Shown here: one piece after another, positions 1 to 7,581 of the stretch | How positions within the stretch are numbered: position 1 is the first letter of the stretch | Layout: every line of letters starts with the position of its first letter | Source: CALZJC01 sp041574955 | Lineage (GTDB): Bacteria > Acidobacteriota > Thermoanaerobaculia > Multivoradales > JAHEKO01 | Reading direction: 5' to 3' | Assembly: GCA_041574955.1 (NCBI GenBank) | Contig: JBFGNS010000102.1 | Span: 1-15,812, forward strand | Length of the DNA: 15,812 bases | The notes under the pieces: model-generated | Told to the model about the DNA's origin: nothing | What the model saw: only the letters and a program-made list of their open reading frames with translations | The model's database searches: none | Translations under genes and position numbers: made by a program

Positions 1-1038
1 CAGGCCGACGTGGTCGACGCCGGCCAGCTTGACCACGTGGTCGATGTGCGCCACCACGTCGGAGACGTCAGCGTAGATGCGCGGGTTGCCCCGCCACCAC
101 TGGTCGCGGAACGCCTCGGCCTCGGGCGAGTCGGACTCGACGCCGCTCTCCTCGAGGAAGGCGCGCACCTCCGACCAGTAGCGGGTGGCCTGCTCGTGGG
201 CCTCGGCGGTCAGGAAGGCCGAGCCGAAGTTGATCTGGAGGACGCCGCCGTTCTGGCCCAGCCGCTCGATCATCTCGTCCGACATGTTGCGCTCCCAGCC
301 GGGAGTGAAGGCGCGGCACGAGGAGTGCGAGGCGATGACCGGCGCGCGGCTCGCTTCCATCACCTGCCAGAAGGTGTCGTCCGAGACGTGCGACACGTCG
401 ATCATGACCCCCAACCGGTTCATCTCGGCCACCACCTCGCGGCCGAACGGGCTCAAGCCGTTCCATTGCTTTTCGTCGGCGTACGAGGAGTCGCAGATCT
501 GGTTGTTCTCGGAGTGGGTCAGGGTGACGTAGCGGATGCCCCGACCGGCGAAATGGGCGACGTCCTCGAGGGTCTCGATCGGGGCGCCGTTCTCCATCCC
601 CATCGGCAGGGCGATCTTGCCGTCGGCGTGGGCCTGCCGGACGTCCCCGGGCGTCACCGCCAGGGTGAACTTGTCGGGGGCGTCGCGCGCAAACCCCTCG
701 ACCATCTCGATCAGCTCCTCGGCCACCTGCTTGGCACCGCCGCTCTCCTGGTAGCTGGCCGGCACGTACACCGACATGAACGCCGCGTCGAGGCCGCCCT
801 GCCGGGCGCGGGGGTAGTCGAAGTCGCCACCCTCGGTGGCCTGCGAGATGTCCTCCATGCCCTCGCGCAGCCGGTACGGCACGTCGATGTGGGTGTCGAC
901 GATCACCATCTCTGCCGCCAGCCGCCGCGCATGCTCGTCGGGATCCGGCGCCGCCGCCATCTCAGGCTCGCCCGCCCCACCGCACGCCCAGATCACGGCC
1001 GCGGCCGCCGCCCCTGCTGCTGTCACCCATGCTCGCAT
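1..1038 (-). CDS. Membrane dipeptidase (peptidase M19, renal dipeptidase family), lipoprotein, C-terminus cut by window edge
   Basis: Zinc-dependent dipeptidase. The family hydrolyses dipeptides and commonly accepts a D-residue at the C-terminal position. 346 residues are visible. The N-terminus MRAWVTAAGAAAAAVIWAC is a lipoprotein-like signal with candidate lipid Cys19, although Trp at -2 is atypical for a lipobox. The M19 metal site is visible in order: DTHID (His50, Asp52), GMENG (bridging Glu149), DVSHVS (His217) and SHSS (His238). The reading frame stops at DHVGL, just where the family's conserved SDFDG segment with the last catalytic Asp would follow, so only the C-terminal part is missing. 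The ATG at 1038 is chosen because AGGAGG lies 6 bases upstream. It is the last gene of a minus-strand set and lies 79 bp downstream of the FHA gene. With the amidohydrolase further upstream it fits surface degradation of D-amino-acid peptides. Family assignment is very sure; the substrate is not known. Confidence 0.95.
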   Translation of the reverse strand, partial: MRAWVTAAGAAAAAVIWACGGAGEPEMAAAPDPDEHARRLAAEMVIVDTHIDVPYRLREGMEDISQATEGGDFDYPRARQGGLDAAFMSVYVPASYQESGGAKQVAEELIEMVEGFARDAPDKFTLAVTPGDVRQAHADGKIALPMGMENGAPIETLEDVAHFAGRGIRYVTLTHSENNQICDSSYADEKQWNGLSPFGREVVAEMNRLGVMIDVSHVSDDTFWQVMEASRAPVIASHSSCRAFTPGWERNMSDEMIERLGQNGGVLQINFGSAFLTAEAHEQATRYWSEVRAFLEESGVESDSPEAEAFRDQWWRGNPRIYADVSDVVAHIDHVVKLAGVDHVGL

Positions 1039-1044
1039 CGCTCA

Positions 1045-1050
1045 CCTCCT
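1045..1050 (-). promoter_or_regulatory. Strong Shine-Dalgarno of the M19 dipeptidase gene
   Basis: On the minus strand AGGAGGTGAGCG directly precedes the ATG at 1038, a full consensus AGGAGG with a 6-base spacer. It decides the start codon over the nearby out-of-frame ATG at 1030. It is the strongest ribosome-binding site I noticed in the window, suggesting this gene is translated independently of the FHA gene rather than by coupling. Confidence 0.8.
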
Positions 1051-1117
1051 GGCTCGTGCAGCCCGCGACGGGCCGCCTCGGTGCGGCGTATCTTGTCATT
1101 GCATGGCGAGCGGGCCG

Positions 1118-2464
1118 CTAGCGCGGCCGCTCGACCGCCGACTCCACCAGCCGGTACTCGCTCGAGCCGATGCGGATGCGGTCGCCGAACTCGAGATCGG
1201 CGCGCGCCACCTTGCGGCCGTTGACCCGCGCCCGGGCGCCACCGAAGCAGACCAGTAGGAACCGCTCGCCGTCCTCGAAGCTGACGCGCGCGTGCACCGA
1301 CCTCACCCACAGCCCGGCGGCCTGCAGGTCGACCTCGTCGCCGCGGCCGATGAGAACGTCCCGGTCCAGCCGCGTGACGCCGCTGTCGGTGGTCAGGTAG
1401 CCGGGCGGCGGAGACTCACCAACCGTCGGCATCAGCAGGGTCTGCGACATCGACGGAAACGCCTCGTACTCGAAGATCGTCAGGGTGAACTTGCCGACCG
1501 CGATCCGGTCTCCGGCCGCCAGAGCCGCGCGGTTCACCGCCTGGCCGTTGACCGCGGTGCCGTTGGCGCTGCCCAGGTCCTCGATCACGAAGCGGCCGCG
1601 CTCCCAGCTCAGCCGCGCGTGCTTGCGGCTGACCGCCAGGTTGTCGATGAACAGATCCACCGTCGGGTCGCGGCCGACGATCATCGCCGGCGGGGTGAAC
1701 GGGCGGCGGCGAACCTCCCGGCCGTCCGGCAGCTGCACCACCACGTCGGCCGGTGGCGGCGGCTTGGCCGCCCGGTCGAGCTCGACGAGCGCGCTGCCGG
1801 CGTCGGCGTCGGGCTCGACCCTGAGCCGCGTGAACACCTCGATGCGGCACGACGCCGACGACGGCGCGAAGGCGTAGAGCAGCAGCCTATCCTCGAGGTC
1901 GCCCTCGCCGGGGTCGTCGGCCGGATCGCCGAAGTACAGCTCGGCCGGCCGGCCCTCGTCGAGAAAGACCAGCGTGCGGTGGCCTGAGCGCTCGAGCGCG
2001 ATGGCGGCGTCCTGCCGCTGCCGCGCCAGGTGATCGAGCACGTGCGCAGGGTCGACCAGCTCGGTCGAGCCCTGCAGATCGGGGCGCTGGCAGAAGTGCA
2101 CCGCGACCAGCATCACCTCGATCGCGTCGGTGCGCGTCAGGCTGCAGCGAGCTTCGTGGAGCTGGCGGGCGCGCACCGTGAAGTCGGCAAGCGGCACCCG
2201 GCTGAACACCTCGCCCTCGGCCAGGCCGGCGACGAACGGCGCCGAGCTGTGGATCAGGCAGGTCAGTCGCGCTTCGCCGGCGGTGATCTCGAGCCGTCCC
2301 TCGGGGCAGCGGCCGCGCAGCAGGAGGCGATCGATCTCCTCGAGCAGCTCGGGGCGGAACGGCATCCGCGGCAGCACCACCTCGCCCGGCGGAAAGCGCA
2401 CCGGCCGCCGGGCGCCGCCGAACTTGCGCTCCAGCTCGTCGCGGTCGAGCTCGCGCTCAGCCAT
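1118..2464 (-). CDS. Double FHA-domain protein with uncharacterised N-terminal region
   Basis: Predicted cytoplasmic, 448 aa, with no signal peptide or membrane segment. Residues 1-235 are an uncharacterised alpha/beta region; a segment around 140-215 loosely resembles DUF4388-type domains, but I am not sure. FHA1 (about 242-330) has the full phosphothreonine-binding signature: Gly264-Arg265, Ser279-x-x-His282 and Asn301-Gly-Thr. FHA2 (about 350-440) keeps Gly373-Arg374, His391 and the fold pattern, but has Arg at the Ser position (388) and Ala at the Asn position (410), so it probably does not bind phosphopeptides. The start is the ATG at 2464, which overlaps the end of the upstream amidohydrolase gene by 8 bp (ATGGCTGA), implying translational coupling; the open frame runs on to 2653 but only inside that gene. 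The domains imply a partner in Ser/Thr-kinase signalling; no kinase is in view. Confidence 0.9.
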   Translation of the reverse strand: MAERELDRDELERKFGGARRPVRFPPGEVVLPRMPFRPELLEEIDRLLLRGRCPEGRLEITAGEARLTCLIHSSAPFVAGLAEGEVFSRVPLADFTVRARQLHEARCSLTRTDAIEVMLVAVHFCQRPDLQGSTELVDPAHVLDHLARQRQDAAIALERSGHRTLVFLDEGRPAELYFGDPADDPGEGDLEDRLLLYAFAPSSASCRIEVFTRLRVEPDADAGSALVELDRAAKPPPPADVVVQLPDGREVRRRPFTPPAMIVGRDPTVDLFIDNLAVSRKHARLSWERGRFVIEDLGSANGTAVNGQAVNRAALAAGDRIAVGKFTLTIFEYEAFPSMSQTLLMPTVGESPPPGYLTTDSGVTRLDRDVLIGRGDEVDLQAAGLWVRSVHARVSFEDGERFLLVCFGGARARVNGRKVARADLEFGDRIRIGSSEYRLVESAVERPR

Positions 2465-4106
2465 CACCGGGAGCCGGCCGGTAGCCGGGGCCGCGCACGA
2501 AGCGGCCGGGCCTGGCGCCGGTGTGGGCGCCGTCCCGCACCACTTGGGTGCCGTTGACGAAGACGTGGACGACGCCCTCCGAGTACCGGTGCGGCTGCTC
2601 GAAGGTCGCGCGGTCGATGACGGTTTGTGGATCGAACACCACGACGTCGGCATGGTAGCCCGGCGCCAGCCGGCCGCGCGCCTCGAGCCCGAGGTTGGCG
2701 GCTGGGAACGAGGTCAGCCGCCGCACCGCCTCGGCCAGCGGCACCAACCCCTCTTCGCGCACGTAGCGGCCGAGCAGCCGGGCGAAGGTGCCGTAGGCGC
2801 GCGGGTGGGTGTTGGACTCCAGGAACACCCCCTCGGTGGCCGGCGCGCCGGCGTCGGAGCCGAAGCTCACCCACGGCAGCGCGACCTTGCGACGCACGTT
2901 GTCCTCGGACATCGAGAAGTAGACCACCCCGACGCGGCTGTCGTCCTCGATCACCAGATCGACCGCGGTCTGCTCGCGGCTGCGGCCGCGCTCGGCCGCC
3001 ACCTCGGCCAGGGTCTTGCCGATCAGCGGCTTGAGCGCGTCGTTGCGGAAGCTCACCAGCAGGATCTTGCCGGGCGGCAGCAGGTCCATCTCGGCCTCGA
3101 CCCGGGCGCGTGTCGCCGGGTCGCGCAGCCGCTCGACCCACGCCCGGTGGCCGCCCTCCTGCACCCAGAGCGGCATCGAGGCGTCGAGGCCGGTCGAGCT
3201 GGCCGGGTAGGTGTACATGTCGGCGGTGATCGCCAGCCCCTCGGCGCGCGCCGCCTCGACCCTGGCGATCGCCGGCTCGAGCTTGGACCAGTTCTCGGGG
3301 CGCGACGCCTTCAAGTGGTAGATCTCGGCCGGCACGCCGGCGCGGCGCGCGATCTCGATCAGCTCGTCGATCGCCTCGAGCAGCTGCTCGCCCTCGCTGC
3401 GGATGTGCGAGATGTAACGGCCGCCGCTCTCCCCCGCCGCCGCCGCCAGCGCCACCAGCTCGTCGGTGTCGGCAAAGTTGGCCGGCGCGTAGATCAGCGA
3501 CGAGCCGACGCCCAGGGCGCCCTCCGCCATCGCCTGCCGCACCAGAGCCCGCATGCGCTCGAGCTCCTCCGGCGTCGGCGGACGGTCCTCGTAACCCAGC
3601 TCGTGGATGCGCACCGTGGTGGCGCCGACGAACGACGCCACGTTGGGCGAAACGCCGCGCGCCTCGAGCTGCTCGAGGTACTCGCCGAGCGTCGTCCAGG
3701 CGATGTCGAACCGGATGTCGTCCTGGCGCTCGACCATCTCCTGCTTCATGGCGTCGTTCAGCGGCCCCATCGACCAGCCCTCGCCGAACACCTCGAGCGT
3801 CACGCCCTGGAGGAGGTCGCTCATCGCCCGGCCGTCCTCGAGCAGGCTGACGGTCGCCCAGCTCAGCATGTTGATGAAGCCGGGCGCCACCGCCAGGCCG
3901 GTGGCGTCGAGGTCGACCGCGGCACGCGCCCTGCGGGCCTCGCCGACCAGCACGATCCGGTCGCCGGCGATCGCCACGTCGGCCACCACCGGCGCGCCTC
4001 CGAGGCCGTCGTAGACCGTGCCGCCGCGCAGCAGCACGTCGTACTCGGCCGGCGGGCCGCAGGCGGCGGCGAGCAGCGCGAGCACGACCAGCGAGCCCCG
4101 GGGCAC
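2457..4106 (-). CDS. N-acyl-D-amino acid deacylase-like amidohydrolase, lipoprotein, altered metal site
   Basis: Amidohydrolase-superfamily TIM barrel, 549 aa from a GTG start. The superfamily N-terminal beta segment is seen as YDVLLRGGTVYDGLGG (22-37), and the C-terminal end is typical of D-aminoacylases (ARGRLAPGYHADVVVFDP, about 476-493). Retained metal/catalytic candidates are His234 (YISHIRSEGE), His264 (IYHLKASRPENW) and Asp418 (SFGSDAG). The HxH normally after PGFI is replaced by NMLSW (79-83), and the Cys of the usual GNCG is replaced by Glu109 in FGEGWS. The GTG at 4106 is chosen because it gives a clean lipoprotein signal MPRGSLVVLALLAAAC (Cys16); the frame is open up to 4322, but that region has no signal and would run into the divergent promoter region. 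It is first gene of the minus-strand set and overlaps the FHA gene. Classical enzymes release D-amino acids from N-acyl forms; the exact substrate here is open. Confidence 0.88.
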   Translation of the reverse strand: MPRGSLVVLALLAAACGPPAEYDVLLRGGTVYDGLGGAPVVADVAIAGDRIVLVGEARRARAAVDLDATGLAVAPGFINMLSWATVSLLEDGRAMSDLLQGVTLEVFGEGWSMGPLNDAMKQEMVERQDDIRFDIAWTTLGEYLEQLEARGVSPNVASFVGATTVRIHELGYEDRPPTPEELERMRALVRQAMAEGALGVGSSLIYAPANFADTDELVALAAAAGESGGRYISHIRSEGEQLLEAIDELIEIARRAGVPAEIYHLKASRPENWSKLEPAIARVEAARAEGLAITADMYTYPASSTGLDASMPLWVQEGGHRAWVERLRDPATRARVEAEMDLLPPGKILLVSFRNDALKPLIGKTLAEVAAERGRSREQTAVDLVIEDDSRVGVVYFSMSEDNVRRKVALPWVSFGSDAGAPATEGVFLESNTHPRAYGTFARLLGRYVREEGLVPLAEAVRRLTSFPAANLGLEARGRLAPGYHADVVVFDPQTVIDRATFEQPHRYSEGVVHVFVNGTQVVRDGAHTGARPGRFVRGPGYRPAPGDG

Positions 4107-4270
4107 CTCAGCAAGGCTCCCGGACCGCGCGGCCCGCCACCGGCCGGGCGCCACCGGGCACGGCGGGGCGCACCGCCCCCAGCCGTCGCGCGCCGCTCTG
4201 CCGCTCCATGGTCGTCCAAGCGTAGTCGATCGGCGGGCACCGGCGCCAACCGGGCGGCCGGAGCCGTGGA

Positions 4271-4276
4271 TATACT
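4271..4276 (+). promoter_or_regulatory. Candidate -10 box for the BNR/sortilin-like gene
   Basis: TATACT (5/6 match to TATAAT) stands out in the GC-rich 218-bp divergent gap (4107-4324) between the amidohydrolase and the BNR gene. It lies 49 bases upstream of the ATG. No convincing -35 box is seen 16-18 bases further upstream. A GGAGG Shine-Dalgarno is at 4312-4316, 8 bases before the ATG. For the minus-strand amidohydrolase I see no convincing promoter in this gap. Confidence 0.35.
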
Positions 4277-4324
4277 GCCGCCTCTCCCGCAACCCGTCGA
4301 TCCCAGGCCACGGAGGTTCCACCC

Positions 4325-7300
4325 ATGTCGCCTCGCTCCCGCTTCCTCCTGCTGCTGCTCGTCCCGCTCCTCGCCGCCGCCTCGCCGGCCGCCGCCGCTC
4401 CGCCCGAACCGTCGGTGCCGGAGGCGTACTTCCAGAAGCTCGAGTTCCGCAACATCGGACCGTTCCGCGGCGGACGGGTCACCGCCGTGGCCGGGGTGCG
4501 CGGCGACCGCCAGCTGTTCTACATGGGCTCGACCGGCGGCGGGGTGTGGAAGACCACCGACGGCGGACTGCGGTGGTCGAACGTCTCGGACGAGGAGTTC
4601 GAGGCCGCCTCGATCGGCGCCGTGGCGGTGGCGCCCTCCGACCCCAACGTGATCTACGTCGGGACCGGCTCGGCCTGTCCGCGCGGCAACGTCTCGCCCG
4701 GCATCGGGGTGTACAGGTCGACCGACGCCGGCGAGAGCTGGAGCCACGTCGGGCTGCGCGCGGCCGGCCAGATCGGCCGCATCGTCGTTCACCCCGAGGA
4801 TCCCGACCGGCTGTGGGTGGCGGCGCTCGGCCACATCTTCGGACCCAACGAGGAGCGCGGCGTCTTCCGCTCCACCGACGGCGGCGACAGCTGGGAGAAG
4901 GTGCTGTACGTCAGCGACCGCGCCGGCGCCGTCGACCTGGCGCTCGACGCCACCAACCCGCGCAAGCTGTACGCCGCGGTCTGGCAGGTCGAGCGCAAGC
5001 CGTGGACACTCGAAAGCGGCGGCGAGGGCAGCGGCCTGTGGCGCTCGAAGGACGGCGGCGACAGCTGGGAGGAGCTGACCGAGGGCCTGCCCAAGGGCAT
5101 CAAGGGGCGTATCGGCGTCGCCGTCTCCGCCGCCGACCCGGGGCGGGTGTGGGCGCTGGTCGAGGCCGACAAGGGCGGGCTGTTCCGCTCCGACGACGGC
5201 GGCGACAGCTTCCGGCTGATCAACGCCGACCGCAACTTCCGCCAGCGCGCCTGGTACTACACCCACGTCTACGCCGACCCGCTGGACCGCGAGACCGTCT
5301 ACGTCCTCAACACCGGCATCTGGCGGTCGCACGACGCCGGCAAGGAGTTCGAGTTCATCCGCGCGCCGCACGGCGACCAGCACGACCTGTGGATCCACCC
5401 CGACGATTCGCAGCTGATGATCAACGGCAACGACGGCGGCGCCAACGTGTCGACCAACGGCGGCGCCAGCTGGACCGGGCAGGGCAACCAGCCGACGGCG
5501 GAGATGTACCGGGTGACGGTGGACGACCGCTTTCCCTACTTCGTCTACGGCTGCCAGCAGGACAACTCGTGCGTCGCGCTGCCCAGCCGTACCGGCGGCG
5601 GCCGCATCGCGCGCCACGACTGGTACGTCATCGGCGGTTGCGAGTCGGGCCACGTGGCGGTCGATCCGCGCGACCCGCAAGTCACCTATTCGGGGTGCTA
5701 CGGCGGCCAGATCGAGCGCTACGACCACGCCACCGGCGAGGCGCGCGACATCATGGCCTACCCGCAGCTGGCGGTCGGTCAGGCGGCCGAGGACCTCGAG
5801 TACCGTTTCCAGTGGAACGCTCCGATCCGGCTGTCGCCACACGACCCGAACGTGCTCTACCACGCCTCGCAGTTCGTGCACCGCTCGACCGACGAGGGCC
5901 AGTCGTGGGAGGTCATCAGCCCCGATCTGAGCCGCAACGACCGCTCCAAGCAGGCTCCGGCCGGCGGCCCGATCACCCGCGACAACACCGGTGTCGAGGT
6001 CTACGGCACGGTGTTCGCCTTCGAGGAGTCGCCCCACCAGGCGGGGCTGTTGTGGGCCGGCACCGACGACGGCCTGGTGCACCTGTCGCGCGACGGCGGC
6101 GCCAGCTGGTCGGCGGTCACCCCCCGGCAGATGCCCGAGTGGGGGCAGGTCAACACCCTCGAGCTGTCGGCGCACGCCGCCGGCCGCGCCTTCCTGGCCG
6201 TCACCCGCTACCGTTCCGACGACTTCGCTCCCTACGTCTTCCGCACCGACGACTTCGGAGCCAGCTGGAAGCGGCTGACCGACGGCAACAACGGCATCCC
6301 GGCCGACCACTTCGTGCGGGTGGTGCGCGAGGACCCGGTGCGCCGCGGCCTGCTGTACGCCGGCACCGAGTTCGGGCTGTACGTGTCGTTCGACGACGGC
6401 GCCCGCTGGCAGCCGCTCCAGCTCGACCTGCCGGTGACACCGGTGACCGACCTGGCGGTGCGCCACGGCGACCTGGTCGTGGCGACACAGGGGCGGTCGT
6501 TCTGGATCCTCGACGACCTCGGCCCGCTGCGCGAGCTCGCTACCGGGCTGCCCGCCGGCGACGCCCATCTGTTCCGGCCACGCGACCCCTACCTGTTCGG
6601 CGGCGGCGGCTTCGGCCGCGGCGGCGGCGGCGGTCAGAACCCGCCCGCGGGCGCCGTCGTCCACTACTGGCTGGCCGAGGAAGGCTCGAGCGAGCCCGGC
6701 GAGGGGGCCGTCGAGCTGACGGTCGAGATCGTCGACGCCGGCGGCGAGGTGGTGCGCACGATGTCGAGCCACAGCGAGGAGAAGCGCGCCCCCAACCCGT
6801 TCCGCCGCTTCTTCGGCGGCGGCGGCGCGCCCGCCAAGCTGCCGGTCGAGGCGGGCATGAACCGCTGGGTGTGGGATCTGAGGCTGCCCGACGCCACCGT
6901 CCAGCCCGACGCCGTGCTGTGGGGCAGCGCGCGCGGACCGCGTGTGCCGCCCGGCGACTACACCGTCCGCCTGACGCGCGGCGAATGGACCGCCGAGCAG
7001 CCGCTCACCGTGCGCGCCGATCCGCGGCTCGACACCCCCGAAGAGGCGTGGCAGGCGCAGTACGAGCTGGCCCGCCGGGCCTGGCAGAGCCTGAGCGAGA
7101 GCCACCGGGCGCTCGGCAGGCTGCGCTCCGTGCGCGGCCAGGTCGAGGAGCTGGCCGGGAGGCTCGAGGAGGCGGGGCACGGCGAGGGCGTGGCGGAGGC
7201 GGCCGAGGCGGTCACTTCGCGGCTGACCGAGATCGAGGGACGCATCCACCAGACCCGCAACGAGTCGTCCCAGGACGTGCTCAACTTCCCGCCCAAGCTC

Positions 7301-7507
7301 GACAATCAGATCGTGGCCCTGATGGGATCGGTGGCCGGCGGCGGCGGGCGTCCCACCGCCGGCGCAGAGCGCCGCTTCGCCGACCTGCGCGGCCAGCTCG
7401 ACGGGCTGCTGGCCGAGCTGGAAGCGGTTCTCGACGGCGAGCTGGCGGCCTTCAACCAGCTGGTGGCCGGCAAGGCGGTGGAGCCGGTGATCGTGCCGGC
7501 GGGGTGA
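4325..7507 (+). CDS. Secreted BNR/Asp-box beta-propeller protein (sortilin/VPS10-like, 'glycosyl hydrolase' family annotation)
   Basis: 1060 aa exported protein. The signal peptide is MSPRSRFLLLLLVPLLAAAS followed by PAAAA. I count eleven Asp-boxes (S/T-x-D-x-G-x-x-W/F) between residues 77 and 695: TTDGGLRW, STDAGESW, STDGGDSW, SKDGGDSW, SDDGGDSF, SHDAGKEF, STNGGASW (Asn for Asp), STDEGQSW, SRDGGASW, TDDFGASW and SFDDGARW. They imply one or two large beta-propellers, as in sortilin-type and BNR proteins. A Gly-rich linker (758-770) leads to a beta-rich segment (about 776-895, containing a second Gly-rich stretch near 831-834) and a helical C-terminus (about 905-975 and 1015-1045, coiled-coil-like). 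Proteins of this build are often labelled sialidase or glycosyl hydrolase, but I see no proof of catalysis; ligand or peptide binding is equally possible. The ATG at 4325 has GGAGG 8 bases upstream. The SYLF gene follows 74 bp downstream on the same strand. Confidence 0.93.
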   Translation: MSPRSRFLLLLLVPLLAAASPAAAAPPEPSVPEAYFQKLEFRNIGPFRGGRVTAVAGVRGDRQLFYMGSTGGGVWKTTDGGLRWSNVSDEEFEAASIGAVAVAPSDPNVIYVGTGSACPRGNVSPGIGVYRSTDAGESWSHVGLRAAGQIGRIVVHPEDPDRLWVAALGHIFGPNEERGVFRSTDGGDSWEKVLYVSDRAGAVDLALDATNPRKLYAAVWQVERKPWTLESGGEGSGLWRSKDGGDSWEELTEGLPKGIKGRIGVAVSAADPGRVWALVEADKGGLFRSDDGGDSFRLINADRNFRQRAWYYTHVYADPLDRETVYVLNTGIWRSHDAGKEFEFIRAPHGDQHDLWIHPDDSQLMINGNDGGANVSTNGGASWTGQGNQPTAEMYRVTVDDRFPYFVYGCQQDNSCVALPSRTGGGRIARHDWYVIGGCESGHVAVDPRDPQVTYSGCYGGQIERYDHATGEARDIMAYPQLAVGQAAEDLEYRFQWNAPIRLSPHDPNVLYHASQFVHRSTDEGQSWEVISPDLSRNDRSKQAPAGGPITRDNTGVEVYGTVFAFEESPHQAGLLWAGTDDGLVHLSRDGGASWSAVTPRQMPEWGQVNTLELSAHAAGRAFLAVTRYRSDDFAPYVFRTDDFGASWKRLTDGNNGIPADHFVRVVREDPVRRGLLYAGTEFGLYVSFDDGARWQPLQLDLPVTPVTDLAVRHGDLVVATQGRSFWILDDLGPLRELATGLPAGDAHLFRPRDPYLFGGGGFGRGGGGGQNPPAGAVVHYWLAEEGSSEPGEGAVELTVEIVDAGGEVVRTMSSHSEEKRAPNPFRRFFGGGGAPAKLPVEAGMNRWVWDLRLPDATVQPDAVLWGSARGPRVPPGDYTVRLTRGEWTAEQPLTVRADPRLDTPEEAWQAQYELARRAWQSLSESHRALGRLRSVRGQVEELAGRLEEAGHGEGVAEAAEAVTSRLTEIEGRIHQTRNESSQDVLNFPPKLDNQIVALMGSVAGGGGRPTAGAERRFADLRGQLDGLLAELEAVLDGELAAFNQLVAGKAVEPVIVPAG
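4877..5210 (+). repeat. Near-identical Asp-box coding repeats
   Basis: The DNA GACGGCGGCGACAGCTGGGA occurs twice (starting at 4877 and 5051), and its first 16 bases recur at 5195-5210. Each copy encodes the DGGDSW/F core of an Asp-box. They are intragenic repeats of the beta-propeller, kept alike by shared protein motif and strongly biased codon use. The spacing (about 174 and 144 bp) equals one propeller blade or so each. Confidence 0.8.
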
Positions 7508-7543
7508 GGGGGTTGAGGGCTTGGGGGCTCGGTGGCTTGGGGG
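7501..7543 (+). other. G-rich tract with G-quadruplex potential at the BNR stop codon
   Basis: On the plus strand G runs lie at 7501-7504, 7508-7512, 7517-7519, 7523-7527 and 7539-7543. The first four are separated by loops of 3, 4 and 3 bases (TGA, TTGA, CTT), fulfilling the G3+N1-7 pattern, and the first loop is the BNR stop codon itself. The 10-mer GGCTTGGGGG is present twice (7518-7527, 7534-7543). The tract fills most of the gap before the SYLF gene and would be in its leader mRNA. Folding and function are inferred only. Confidence 0.6.
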
Positions 7544-7581
7544 AGAGTGAAATGCTCTTGGCAAGTGGAAGGAGTGCGACG

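Noticed and set aside
2465..2653. Extension of the FHA frame upstream to 2653
   Set aside because: Entirely inside the amidohydrolase gene, with Ser/Thr/Pro-rich shadow composition; the ATG at 2464 forms a typical coupled overlap.
4107..4322. N-terminal extension of the amidohydrolase up to the ATG at 4322
   Set aside because: The extension is Arg/Pro/Gly-rich without signal features and would run into the promoter and start of the divergent BNR gene. The GTG at 4106 gives a proper lipoprotein signal.
2130..4652. Plus-strand open frame opposite the amidohydrolase and FHA genes
   Set aside because: Antisense shadow; amidohydrolase and FHA motifs are on the minus strand.
3863..7564. Long minus-strand open frame opposite the BNR gene
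   Set aside because: Composition (Val/Ala/Gly/His/Arg-rich, no domain) is that of an antisense shadow, and it overlaps two well-supported genes.
7552..7581. Earlier in-frame ATG for the SYLF gene
   Set aside because: Adds ten residues before the signal peptide and has no comparable Shine-Dalgarno; GGAAGGAG fits the ATG at 7582.
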